NCBI GenBank assembly: GCA_937864115.1
Contig: CALMII010000028.1
Coordinates: forward strand, 1-64,000
DNA from: an uncultured Steroidobacter sp.
GTDB taxonomy: Bacteria; Pseudomonadota; Gammaproteobacteria; Steroidobacterales; Steroidobacteraceae
DNA: 64,000 bases
Direction of reading: 5' to 3'
The notes beneath the pieces are model-generated. The model made no database searches, was not told the origin of the DNA, and saw nothing but the letters and a program-made list of their open reading frames with translations. Each line of letters opens with the position of its first letter. Position 1 is the first letter of the stretch. Shown here piece by piece: positions 28,801 to 36,458 of this stretch. A program made the translations under genes and the position numbers.

Positions 28801-28943
28801 GCGACGCTGACGATCGGCGCGCTGATGTCGGGGTACTCGCGCACCGACAGGCGATTCGCCGCCATCAGGCCGATGATCGTGAGCAGCAGGCTCACGACCA
28901 TCGCGAAGACGGGTCGGCGGACCGACAGTTCCGACAGGATCAT
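25806..28943 (-). CDS. RND multidrug efflux permease (HAE1 family)
   Basis: A 1045-aa inner-membrane proton/drug antiporter of the AcrB/MexB type. It begins MILSELSVRRPVFAMVV, the first membrane helix. Twelve helices and two large periplasmic loops are expected; the proton-relay aspartates appear in VLAIGLVVDDAIVV. GVRGGSPVRLVLGG and the docking domain look normal. It pairs with the adaptor gene upstream (ATGA overlap at 28940-28943). No outer-membrane factor is adjacent, so a TolC-type channel elsewhere is needed. Substrates cannot be predicted; the sequence is nearer the MexK/MdtC-like efflux group than metal pumps. Confidence 0.95.
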   Translation of the reverse strand: MILSELSVRRPVFAMVVSLLLTIIGLMAANRLSVREYPDISAPIVSVATSYRGATAEVVESKITQIIESQVAGLEGVEKITSSSSEERSRITIEFGLGRDIESAANDVRDRVSRVQGNLPDEADPPEITKVDANSDPVMHIDLSSDKRSVLELNDYADRYLLDRFSIVDGVAMARINGERRYAMRIWLNRQALAGRALTVQDVETALRRENLQLPAGRIESVNREFSLRTDTGFNTEEDFRQLVIGRGVDGSFVRLGEVAEVKRDAEDLRSISRSDGVTGISFAIVPTSTANVLDVTRGVQEEMARIRATLPEDIRMEINVDNSLFVHASINEVIHALVVALILVLVVIYAFLGTWRATLIPAITIPVSIIAAAIVMVMAGFSINVLTLLGAVLAIGLVVDDAIVVLENIMRRIEEGEPALLAAVDGSREIGFAVVATTLVLIAVFLPISYLPGNLGRLFGEFGITIAAAIAFSALISLTLVPMMTSKFFARGAVRSRTTLVVERFFHWLSSKYEQSLRATIGRPAVGLGMAAGAIVLGVLLYKVLPTEYAPTEDRANLQIIITAPEGSSLAYLDRYLKQVEAVVADEVTRGNARRILTRSGNWGGGGDVNLGRVVLPLTPWEERTESATQIVQRLRAKVSDFPGARVIVTQPGGLGVRGGSPVRLVLGGSNYEELAKWRDIVLARAAENPGLVNLDSDYYERKPQLDVAIDRNRAADLGVSLETVGRSLETMMGSRIVTTYLERGEEYRVILQARESDRATPGDLENIYVRSLTTGAMIPLSNLVKLTETAGPIDYKRFDRLRAVTISASLSPGYSLGEAVEYMEKIVREDLPPEAQVNWDGESREFQRSGSALYVTFLLSLTIVFLVLAAQFESFRHPLIIMVTVPLAITGALIGLWVQNGTINVFSQIGCIMLIGLAAKNGILIVEFANQLRDRGMEFVESIIEASAIRLRPVLMTSLCTLFGAVPLMIATGAGAESRQAIGAVVVYGVAFSLLLTLYVVPTVYALIARRTQSPEHVSRLIEHLRGKALPSPSKDKPAPTGS

Positions 28944-30061
28944 GCGCGTTCCCGGCGCAGCACCGGCTCCAGCGCCGCGCCCTGCACGGCGGCGTCGGCG
29001 ACCGGATTCACCGGAATGCCATCACGGACTTTCTGCGTGCCTTCGACGATCACGACGTCGCCGTCGCCGAGTCCGTCGATGATCTCCACCTCGCCCGGGC
29101 GACGGCGGCCCGTCTGCACCTGCGTGCGCACCGCCTTGCCGTCGCGCACGGCGAAGACGTACTTCTCGTTGCCTTCCGGAACCAGCGCCTGCTCGGGGAT
29201 CAGCAGCGCCGGCGCCGCGGCGCGCATGAGACTCACCGTCATGAGCATGCCGGGCTTCAGCCGGCCATCGCGATTGTCGATGCGCGCCCGCACCAGCACG
29301 GCACGACTCACCGGATCGAGCCGGTTGTCGATGCCCGACACCGTGCCCTTGAACGTCACTCCCGCATACGCGGTCGTGCGGCTGTTGATCTGCAGCCCTT
29401 CCCTGATCTGCGCCAGGAACAGTTCGGGGACGGAGAAGTCGAGCTTGATGACGCTGGAATCGTCGAGGGTGGTGATGATCGTGCCGGGACTGACGAAACT
29501 GCCGACGCTGACGTTGCGCAGGCCGACGCGACCGGCGAAGGGCGCACGGATGATGGTGTCGTTGAGCTGCGAACGCGCGCCGGCAACACGCGCCTCGTTC
29601 ATGCTCAGCGTTGCCTGCAACTGATCGAGCTGCGCTTCGGACAGCGCCCTGGTGGCGAACAGTTCGCGGCTGCGGTTGAACTGGCTGCGGCTGTCGCGCA
29701 GCGCGGCCTCCGCTTCGGCGAGACTGGCGCGCACCTGTTCGCTGTCGAATTCGACCAGGATGTCGCCCGCCTTGACGAACTGGCCTTCGCGGAAGGCGAT
29801 CGCCGTGACGCGGTTGGACACCTTGGCAGTGACATCGACCGCTTCGTTGGCGCGTGCGGTGCCGATGGCTTCGATGTCCTGCGCGAATGGCACGTAGTTC
29901 ACCGTTGCCGCAATGACGTTGACGGGCTTGCCGGCACCGGGTGCCTGACGTGCTGCGCTCGGTGCCTGCGGCCCGCCATTCGACTTCGCATACCAACCGA
30001 TTCCCGCCACCGCGACGAGCAACGCCGCTCCAACCACTATGTTGCGCACACCTGGACCCAT
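28940..30061 (-). CDS. RND efflux periplasmic adaptor
   Basis: A 373-aa membrane-fusion protein. The start MGPGVRNIVVGAALLVAVAG at 30061 gives a membrane anchor without a lipobox. The lipoyl halves (AFREGQFVKAGDILVEFDS and APFAGRVGLRNVSVGSFVSPG) flank an alpha-helical hairpin (AEAALRDSRSQFNRSRELF), followed by beta-barrel and membrane-proximal domains. It bridges the permease with an outer-membrane channel. It is the first gene of the operon; the 30062-30392 gap is its control region. Confidence 0.94.
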   Translation of the reverse strand: MGPGVRNIVVGAALLVAVAGIGWYAKSNGGPQAPSAARQAPGAGKPVNVIAATVNYVPFAQDIEAIGTARANEAVDVTAKVSNRVTAIAFREGQFVKAGDILVEFDSEQVRASLAEAEAALRDSRSQFNRSRELFATRALSEAQLDQLQATLSMNEARVAGARSQLNDTIIRAPFAGRVGLRNVSVGSFVSPGTIITTLDDSSVIKLDFSVPELFLAQIREGLQINSRTTAYAGVTFKGTVSGIDNRLDPVSRAVLVRARIDNRDGRLKPGMLMTVSLMRAAAPALLIPEQALVPEGNEKYVFAVRDGKAVRTQVQTGRRRPGEVEIIDGLGDGDVVIVEGTQKVRDGIPVNPVADAAVQGAALEPVLRRERA

Positions 30062-30392
30062 GTAACTGCAGACCGAATAGACCGTCGCTTCAGCTGGCCA
30101 AGACAAAGACTTGCGGATCCGCCGGACAGCAGGAGCCGTGGACTATGACCGACCGTCAGGAAACTTCAGTGGAGAAAGTTCAGTGAATCGGAACTCCGAC
30201 CGGATGGCGTTCGATCAGTTCGACAACTGCCGAAAAGCCATTCCGCCGAAGTTGTAAAGAATCGTAAATTCAATGATATCGGCGCGATGGAGGACTGCGG
30301 ATCAGGCAAACGCTCAATCCGTCGGGCGCACGACTCACTCTTGCTGTGGGGCCGGCTTCAGCCGGCCTTCTGAAGAAAGAGCCGAGATACGA
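30062..30392. other. Gene-free region upstream of the RND operon
   Basis: About 330 bp between the adaptor start and the cysK 3' end. It holds a single GGCCGGCTTCAGCCGGCC palindrome at 30343-30374 (with CTGTGG before it) and otherwise no recognisable gene or operator. No TetR- or MarR-type regulator is adjacent to the pump, so control is likely from a distance. Confidence 0.6.
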
Positions 30393-31334
30393 CTACGGCT
30401 CCGCATCCGAAGCATCCGGAATCCCTTCGAACAGCGGCGTGCTGAGATACCGCTCGCCGGTATCCGGCAGCATCGCGAGGATCACCGAATCATTCGGTGC
30501 GCGCTGCGCGACCTTGAGCGCGGCAGCAAACGTGGCGCCGGAAGAGATACCGCAGAAGATGCCTTCCTTCGCCGCCAGATTGCGCGACGCCTGGATGGCC
30601 TCGTCATCGGCCACCTGCAGGATCTCATCGGCGATCTCGCGATTGAGCACCTTCGGCACGAAGTCCGGCGTCCAGCCCTGGATCTTGTGGGGCTTGAACT
30701 CCGCGCCGGTGAGCAGCGAGGCGCTCGCCGGTTCGGCCACGATCACCTTCGTCGACGGCCGCGCCTTCTTGATCATTTCGCCGGCGCCGGTGAGCGTGCC
30801 GCCCGTGCCCCAGCCCGTAACCCAGAAATCCAGACGGCGACCGGCGAAGTCGCTGAGGATTTCGGGGCCGGTGGTGTTGCGGTGGTATTCCGGATTCGCC
30901 TGGTTTTCGAACTGGCTGGCGAGGAACCAGCCATGTTTCCCGGCCAGCTCCGCGGCCTTGCGGACCATGCCGGAACCGCGCTCCGCCGCCGGCGTCAGGA
31001 TCACCTTCGCGCCCAGCATCCGCATGATCTTGCGGCGCTCGACCGAGAACGATTCCGCCATCACGGCCACGAACGGATAACCCTTCGCGGCGCACACCAT
31101 CGCCAGCGCGATCCCGGTGTTGCCCGAGGTCGCCTCGACCACCGTCTGCCCCGGCTTCAGCACCCCGCGCCGTTCGGCATCTTCGATGATCGCGATCGCG
31201 AGGCGATCCTTCACCGACGACAGCGGGTTGAAGAACTCGCACTTCACGTACAGCGTGATGTTGGCCGGCGCCAGCCGGTTGATGCGAACGATGGGCGTGC
31301 GACCGATCGTGCCGAGAATGCTGTCGTAGATCAT
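30393..31334 (-). CDS. cysK: Cysteine synthase A
   Basis: A 313-aa O-acetylserine sulfhydrylase. The PLP-lysine is in NPLSSVKDRLA (about residue 43), the substrate loop EATSGNTGIAL and the phosphate-binding loop GWGTGGTLTG are intact, and the C-terminal GERYLSTPLF is typical of CysK. It makes cysteine from O-acetylserine and sulfide. Single gene on the minus strand; the C-terminal tail carries a short acidic end (IPDASDAEP), which is not the usual CysE-binding competitor sequence. Confidence 0.95.
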   Translation of the reverse strand: MIYDSILGTIGRTPIVRINRLAPANITLYVKCEFFNPLSSVKDRLAIAIIEDAERRGVLKPGQTVVEATSGNTGIALAMVCAAKGYPFVAVMAESFSVERRKIMRMLGAKVILTPAAERGSGMVRKAAELAGKHGWFLASQFENQANPEYHRNTTGPEILSDFAGRRLDFWVTGWGTGGTLTGAGEMIKKARPSTKVIVAEPASASLLTGAEFKPHKIQGWTPDFVPKVLNREIADEILQVADDEAIQASRNLAAKEGIFCGISSGATFAAALKVAQRAPNDSVILAMLPDTGERYLSTPLFEGIPDASDAEP

Positions 31335-31446
31335 GGTGGTGACAAACCGGTGACGAAGCCGAGCCTCGGGGGGAGCCGGGAATTTACTCGCCGCAGCGCG
31401 TCAGGAACAGTGCCAGACGATATGGCGTCATAACTGACGGAAGAGA

Positions 31447-31516
31447 TTCTTCCTGTGGGTCAGGCTTCAGCCTGACTTCTTCAGAAGGCCGGCTAAAGCC
31501 GGCCCCACAGGAAGAA
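31447..31516. repeat. Cloverleaf-like composite palindrome (best copy)
   Basis: Perfect copy of the dispersed family. Outer stem TTCTTCCTGTGGG (31447-31459) pairs with 31504-31516. Inside are GTCAGGCTTCAGCCTGAC, a small TTCT-TC-AGAA hairpin (31477-31486), and GGCCGGCTAAAGCCGGCC (31487-31504). Every base takes part in one of four inverted repeats. It lies just past the phaC stop. Confidence 0.9.
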
Positions 31517-31523
31517 GAGTCTC

Positions 31524-32606
31524 CTATCGAGCGTCGCGCTCGCGCAGCCACGACGCGATGCGTTCCGGCACCTCGCGCTGCGCGGCGCCGCTCACGTAGA
31601 TGCCGATATGTCCGCCGGGGAACTGGTAGCTGCTGTAATCACGCGAGCCGACCAGTTTTTCGATCGGTTCGCTGGCCGACGGCGGCACCAGGTGATCGAA
31701 CTGCGCATAGATATTGAGCAGCGGGGTCTGCATCGACTTGAGGTCAACCGCGCGGCCGCCGAGTTCCAGCGTGCCGTGCATGAGGCGGTTCTCCTTCACG
31801 AACCACTGCATGAACTCGCGGAACATGGCGCCGGGCTGATCGGGGCTGTCGAAGATCCACTTCTCCATGCGCAGGAAGTTCTCCAGCGCCTTCGGATCGT
31901 CGATCTGATCGAGCAGGTCGACGTACTTCTGGCTGGTGAGGCGGAACGGCTGCAGGCTGAGGAACAGCGCATTGAGCAGCTCGCCGGGCACGTTGCCCGT
32001 CGTGGCGACGAGCGCGTCGAGATCGACATGCTTCGTCCACTTGGCCAGCAGGTTTTCCGGCGTATGGAAATCCGCGGGGGTCACCATGGTCACCAGGTTG
32101 CGCAGCGAGTCGCCGTGCAATGCCGCGTAGCACAGGCTGATCGTGCCGCCCTGGCAGACACCGAGCAGGTTGACGCGATCGAAGCCGCTCGACTCGCGCA
32201 CGAAATCGACGCAGCGCGCCAGGTAGCCGGAGACGTAGTCGTCGAACGTCAGGAAGCGATCGGCGCCATCCGGATAACCCCAGTCGATGAGATACACATC
32301 GACGCCCCGCTGCAGCAGGCCGCGGATCAATGAGCGGTCGGGCTGCAGGTCCATCATGTACGGGCGATTCACCAGCGCGTAGCAGATGACGAGCGGCACG
32401 CGCACGCGCGACTGCGCCGGCACGTCCTCGACGGCGCGGTAGCGATACAGCACCAGCTTGTCCTCGGCGTACACGGCGTCCTTCGCCGCGCTGCCGATCG
32501 CGACATCGCCCACCTGCGCCAGCACGGCGAGTCCATGCGTGAGGCGCTGCACGAAGTCGTCGGTGTCGCGCTTCACCTGGTCCTGGTCGAACTTGAGATC
32601 GATCAT
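31524..32606 (-). CDS. phaC: Class III poly(3-hydroxyalkanoate) synthase subunit PhaC
   Basis: A 360-aa PHA synthase, the short class III/IV length. The lipase-like box is GVCQGG with the catalytic cysteine at residue 151; the aspartate lies in NIYAQFDHLVPP and the histidine in PGGHIGIYV. It polymerises (R)-3-hydroxyacyl-CoA into storage granules together with PhaE. The ATG at 32606 overlaps the phaE stop (ATGA), so the two are made coupled. The long frame to 33029 is an artefact of reading through phaE. Confidence 0.95.
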   Translation of the reverse strand: MIDLKFDQDQVKRDTDDFVQRLTHGLAVLAQVGDVAIGSAAKDAVYAEDKLVLYRYRAVEDVPAQSRVRVPLVICYALVNRPYMMDLQPDRSLIRGLLQRGVDVYLIDWGYPDGADRFLTFDDYVSGYLARCVDFVRESSGFDRVNLLGVCQGGTISLCYAALHGDSLRNLVTMVTPADFHTPENLLAKWTKHVDLDALVATTGNVPGELLNALFLSLQPFRLTSQKYVDLLDQIDDPKALENFLRMEKWIFDSPDQPGAMFREFMQWFVKENRLMHGTLELGGRAVDLKSMQTPLLNIYAQFDHLVPPSASEPIEKLVGSRDYSSYQFPGGHIGIYVSGAAQREVPERIASWLRERDAR

Positions 32607-33421
32607 TGAGAAGGGCCTCTGTCGCGGCGCTTGCGCGGCTTCTTCGCGGCGGCAGCGGACTTGTCGCGCGCTTTCAGTTCGGCGACCTGCTGCTTGAGCA
32701 CACGCAATTGCAGATGCACGGAGTTCAGTTCGGAACGGGTCGGCAGATCGAACTGGCGCAGGCCGTATTCGATGACGCGCTGGTGATGCGAACGCAGCCG
32801 CATGCTGGCGTTGCCGAGTTCGGCCTGCAGCTTTCCATACGCATCGCTGTGCGCGACTTTCGCGAACACCTGCTCGGCGCATTCCACCCACAGGTCGTAC
32901 AGATCGCGATAGCCCGTGATCGGCTGATCGCTGGCCTGACGCTGGCGCACGCGTTCTTCGAGCAGGTTCAGCGCATCGCCCTGCACGCCGAGCAGCACGC
33001 CGCGCAGTTCCTGTTCGAGCCGCTGGCATTCGGCCTGGGTCGCAGCGAGTTCGCGCCAGGCTTCAGTGTGTTCGCGGGCGATGCCGATCGGCGGCAACCG
33101 GCCCAGCATGTCGGACAGGGCGCGCGACGCGCTTTGCTGGCTGACGTCGAGCGTGGTCCAGGCATTGCGCCAGACATCGAGCAGTTCTCCGCCCACCTTG
33201 AAGGAACCGAGCGGCAACGCCTCGCCCTCCTGGCGTTGCGCCAGACCCTGCAATCCGCCGAGCCAGGCGCGACCGATGTCGAGCCAGCGCGCGCCGAGAT
33301 TGCGCACCTCTTCACTGCCGACGGTGCTGCGACCGGCCTGCTGGCGCAGCAGCTCGCGCTGCTGTTCGATCCAGGCAGCCGTCCACTGCGCGTCCTTCGA
33401 TCCTGCATCCTCGTCCGCCAT
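32603..33421 (-). CDS. phaE: Class III PHA synthase subunit PhaE
   Basis: A 272-aa mostly helical protein starting MADEDAGSKDAQWTAAW at 33421. The YRDLYDLWVECAEQVFAKVAHSDAYGKLQ block and the C-terminal QLRVLKQQVAELKARD helix, followed by a Lys/Arg-rich tail, match PhaE. It activates PhaC and helps granule binding. The frame to 33538 upstream is not supported. The gene overlaps phaC by four bases and diverges from phaR. Confidence 0.92.
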   Translation of the reverse strand: MADEDAGSKDAQWTAAWIEQQRELLRQQAGRSTVGSEEVRNLGARWLDIGRAWLGGLQGLAQRQEGEALPLGSFKVGGELLDVWRNAWTTLDVSQQSASRALSDMLGRLPPIGIAREHTEAWRELAATQAECQRLEQELRGVLLGVQGDALNLLEERVRQRQASDQPITGYRDLYDLWVECAEQVFAKVAHSDAYGKLQAELGNASMRLRSHHQRVIEYGLRQFDLPTRSELNSVHLQLRVLKQQVAELKARDKSAAAAKKPRKRRDRGPSQ

Positions 33422-33651
33422 CGCTGAACTCGCTTCGCCGTTGTCTCGCAACCTGTCGCAAAAACTGTGTACAAACCGGCATTTGTGGCGCGACTGTGGC
33501 TCAGTCCCCACAACGCGCCGGGCTTGTTGCAGCGCCAAATTGCCGTCGCTACAGTAGCCCGCCTTCGCGATCGAACGCCGGTCGCGACATTGTCACAGAA
33601 ATCCAGCGTGCGCCGGCAGGCTGATCCAAGCGAGAACTCGAGAAATCCCGC
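33422..33651. promoter_or_regulatory. Divergent phaE / phaR control region
   Basis: A 230-bp intergenic region between phaEC and phaR. PhaR is a DNA-binding repressor, so its operators are expected here. TTGCAGCGCCAAATTGC near 33525 resembles the TTGC/GCAA-type sequences reported for PhaR in other bacteria, but this is only a similarity and was not tested. No other feature was seen. Confidence 0.35.
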
Positions 33652-34173
33652 ATGAGCGAACCACGCCTGATCAAGAAGTACGCGAACCGGCGCCTCTATG
33701 ATGCGTCGCAAAGCCGGCACATCACGCTCGATGACATCCGCACCATGGTGGTCAGCGGCGAGCAGGTCAAAGTCATCGAGGACAAAACCCACGAAGACAT
33801 CACCCGCCTGATCCTGCTGCAGGTGATCGCCGACCAGGAACAGTTCGGCCGTCCGATCCTGTCGACGACGCTGCTGGAATCGTTGATCCGCTTCTACGGC
33901 AATTCGCTGCAGGGATTCCTGAGCGCCTATCTGGAAAAGAGCGTCGAGACCTTCATGCGCCAGCAGGAAGTCGTGCAGACCCAGCTCAGCCGCATGATGA
34001 CCAATGCGCCGATGGCGGCGATGTCGGAACTGACGCGCCAGAATCTGGAAATGTGGACGCGCATGCAGGAATCGATGCTGGCGGCGTTCTCGCCGCCGCG
34101 CGATGCCAGGAACAACGGCACCGACCCTGCCCCCGACGAAAAAAGCGGCACCGGCGACGACCGTCAGCGCTGA
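33652..34173 (+). CDS. phaR: PHA synthesis repressor PhaR
   Basis: A 173-aa regulator of storage granule genes. The N-terminal DNA-binding PHB_acc_N domain is LIKKYANRRLYDASQSRHI with TLDDIR following (residues 6-31). The middle (FGRPILSTTLLESLIRFYG) matches the PHB_acc repeat that binds the polymer. In studied bacteria PhaR represses phasin and its own gene until it is titrated by granules. Divergent from phaEC; no phasin gene is present nearby. Confidence 0.95.
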   Translation: MSEPRLIKKYANRRLYDASQSRHITLDDIRTMVVSGEQVKVIEDKTHEDITRLILLQVIADQEQFGRPILSTTLLESLIRFYGNSLQGFLSAYLEKSVETFMRQQEVVQTQLSRMMTNAPMAAMSELTRQNLEMWTRMQESMLAAFSPPRDARNNGTDPAPDEKSGTGDDRQR

Positions 34174-34240
34174 CCGCCGCGCGGACGTGAGGCTGGCTCA
34201 CGACGTTCGCGTACCTTCCTCCACAGATCTTCCCGTCGGC

Positions 34241-35692
34241 ATGTCCCTACGCATCTGCTTCATCGCCTCCGAAGTCGCACCGCTCGCGAAAACCGGCGGC
34301 CTCGCCGACGTCGCCGGCGCGCTGCCGCGCTATCTGCACGAACACGGACACGACGTCCGCGTCTTCATGCCGCTGTATTCGAGCATCAGTCTCGGCTCGC
34401 TGAGCCCGCAGCCGGTGGCGAACGTCCAGGACGTCGAACTGCGGCTCGGCGCGCACCGCTATTCGTTCTCGCTGCTGGCCGCGACGCTGCCCGGCACGCA
34501 GACGCCGGTGATGCTGGTGCACTGTCCGGCGGCATTCGATCGTCCGACGATCTACACCCAGGGACCCGACGAACACCTGCGCTTCCTGGTCCTGCAGCGT
34601 GCGGCGCTGGAATCGTGCCAGCGCCTCGCCTTCGCGCCGCACGTCGTTCATTGCAACGACTGGCACACCGGCCTCGTGCCACTGATGCTCAAGAGCCTGT
34701 ATGCGTGGGATCGCCTGTTCGAGCACTCGCGCACCGTCATGTCGATCCACAACATCGGCTACCAGGGCGTATTCGGCGTCGGTACCGCGCATGACATCGG
34801 CGGCGAGATCCGCCACCTGCTGGCGCCGGAAGACCTGGCGCGCGGCCAGATCAACTGGCTGCGCGAAGGCCTGCGGCACGCGCATCGCGTCAGCACCGTG
34901 AGTCCGACGTACGCGCGCGAGATTCTGTCGCCGATCGGCAGTCATGGTCTGGATTCGACGCTGCGTGCGCGCGGCGACGAGGTGGTCGGCATCCTCAACG
35001 GCGTCGACTACGACGAATGGAATCCCGCGACCGACCGCTATCTGAAGCATCGCTACACGCCGCAGGATCTCTCCGGCAAGGCCGCCACCAAGCGCGCGCT
35101 GCTCGACTGGCTGAACCTGGCCGTGCCGGAAACCACGCCTTTGCTCGGCATCGTCTCGCGCATGACGCCGCAGAAGGGCTTCGACCTGCTGTTCGATCCG
35201 CTGCCGGAGATCCTCGGCGGCCGCGACTGCGCGCTGGTCGCGCTCGGCAGCGGCGACTACGGCTACGAACAGTTCTTCGTCGACCTGCAGCGCCGCTTTC
35301 CCGATCGCGTCGTATTTCATCGCGGCTACAGCGAAGAACTCGCGCATCTCATCGAGGCGGCGAGCGACATCTTCCTCATGCCGTCGATGTACGAACCCTG
35401 CGGCCTCAACCAGATGTACAGCCTGAAGTACGGCACCGTCCCCGTCGTGCGCAAGACCGGCGGTCTCGCCGATTCCGTGCAGGCGTGGGATCCCGCGACG
35501 CGCCAGGGCACGGGCATCGTCTTCGACGATTTCGACGTGCCGGCCATGCGCTGGGCGCTGCACACGGCGCTCGATCTGTTCAAGGATCAGGATGCCTGGC
35601 GCCAGATGATCCGCAACGGCATGGCGCAGGACTTTTCCTGGGAAGTGCAGGGACGCGAGTACGAACGGCTGTACGCGGGCCTGCTGCCCTGA
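34241..35692 (+). CDS. glgA: Glycogen synthase (ADP-glucose)
   Basis: A 483-aa GT5 glycosyltransferase. The ADP-glucose site is EVAPLAKTGGLADV near the N-terminus (starting MSLRICFIASEVAP at 34241). Other family regions are HCNDWHTGLVP, IHNIGYQG, ISRMTPQKG-like VSRMTPQKGFDLL and the catalytic MPSMYEPCGLNQMYSLKYG. It adds glucose to growing alpha-1,4-glucan. Length is canonical (E. coli 477). It follows phaR by about 70 bp, while glgC is 4 kb away. Confidence 0.96.
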   Translation: MSLRICFIASEVAPLAKTGGLADVAGALPRYLHEHGHDVRVFMPLYSSISLGSLSPQPVANVQDVELRLGAHRYSFSLLAATLPGTQTPVMLVHCPAAFDRPTIYTQGPDEHLRFLVLQRAALESCQRLAFAPHVVHCNDWHTGLVPLMLKSLYAWDRLFEHSRTVMSIHNIGYQGVFGVGTAHDIGGEIRHLLAPEDLARGQINWLREGLRHAHRVSTVSPTYAREILSPIGSHGLDSTLRARGDEVVGILNGVDYDEWNPATDRYLKHRYTPQDLSGKAATKRALLDWLNLAVPETTPLLGIVSRMTPQKGFDLLFDPLPEILGGRDCALVALGSGDYGYEQFFVDLQRRFPDRVVFHRGYSEELAHLIEAASDIFLMPSMYEPCGLNQMYSLKYGTVPVVRKTGGLADSVQAWDPATRQGTGIVFDDFDVPAMRWALHTALDLFKDQDAWRQMIRNGMAQDFSWEVQGREYERLYAGLLP

Positions 35693-35714
35693 CGACCGGA
35701 TCGCGGCGCCGGAC

Positions 35715-36179
35715 TTACAGCTTCGTCGCCAGATCCACGGTGCCGCTTTCCTGGAAGGGAATGGTGCGGATCATGCCGGAGGCGAGCATGACCTTGCCTT
35801 CGAAGACGTACTCCACCTGCTTCTTGCCGCCGAGACGCGTGAGCAGCCGACCGACGCTGCTGACGAAGTTGGTCCGCACCGTCATGTCGAATTCGGTTTC
35901 GCCGTTGGCGGGCACGGTGAAAGCGCGGCTGCTGGTGCCTTCGGCGAAGGAATCGCCCTGCAGGAACAGTTTGTATTCGATGCCCTTGATCGGCAGGTCG
36001 CGATCGTTCGGGTTCTGCACGTTGAGGTGCACGAGGAAGTTCTGGCTGAAGACGTCGCCCGAGGTCATCGACGCATTGATGATGGTCAGACGCGGGGTCT
36101 CGAGTTTGGGCGCCATGGCGCTGCAGGCCGTGATACCGGCCAGCAACAACAGGATGGACAGGCTGCGCAGCTTCTTCAT
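35715..36179 (-). CDS. LEA14-like (WHy domain) lipoprotein
   Basis: A 154-aa protein starting MKKLRSLSILLLLAGITAC at 36179, with the lipobox GITAC. The mature domain (LTIINASMTSGDVFSQNF, LNVQNPNDRDLPIKGIEYKL) is the LEA_2/WHy immunoglobulin-like fold found in desiccation-related proteins and many bacterial periplasmic lipoproteins. Function in bacteria is unclear. It is convergent with glgA, and the frame extends 40 codons upstream without similarity. Confidence 0.87.
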   Translation of the reverse strand: MKKLRSLSILLLLAGITACSAMAPKLETPRLTIINASMTSGDVFSQNFLVHLNVQNPNDRDLPIKGIEYKLFLQGDSFAEGTSSRAFTVPANGETEFDMTVRTNFVSSVGRLLTRLGGKKQVEYVFEGKVMLASGMIRTIPFQESGTVDLATKL

Positions 36180-36458
36180 GGCCGGATGCTTTCCCTTGAG
36201 GACGGTGCGCGCATTGTATGGCGAGGCTCCGCCCGGCTGGCGAGAGTTTCCATGCCGGAAATCGTGCCCTCCGTCGCGATGTGGCAACATCTGCGCCACT
36301 CCCCGGTTCTCGCAGATTCACCTGTCCGGTTGATCCGGGAATCGGGAGTGCACGCCGTGGACGCCACGGCCGGTCTCATGGATTGAGTCGCTCCCGGTCG
36401 AGCCACACAGCTTGCCGGGCATACACGTCAAGAAACATCAATCGCAGGAGACTTGCAG

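Noticed and set aside
25776..29624. Very long plus-strand open frame (over 1200 codons) across the RND operon
   Set aside because: It is the shadow of the efflux genes on the other strand: His/Arg/Asp-rich composition with no domain, as GC-rich antisense frames usually have.
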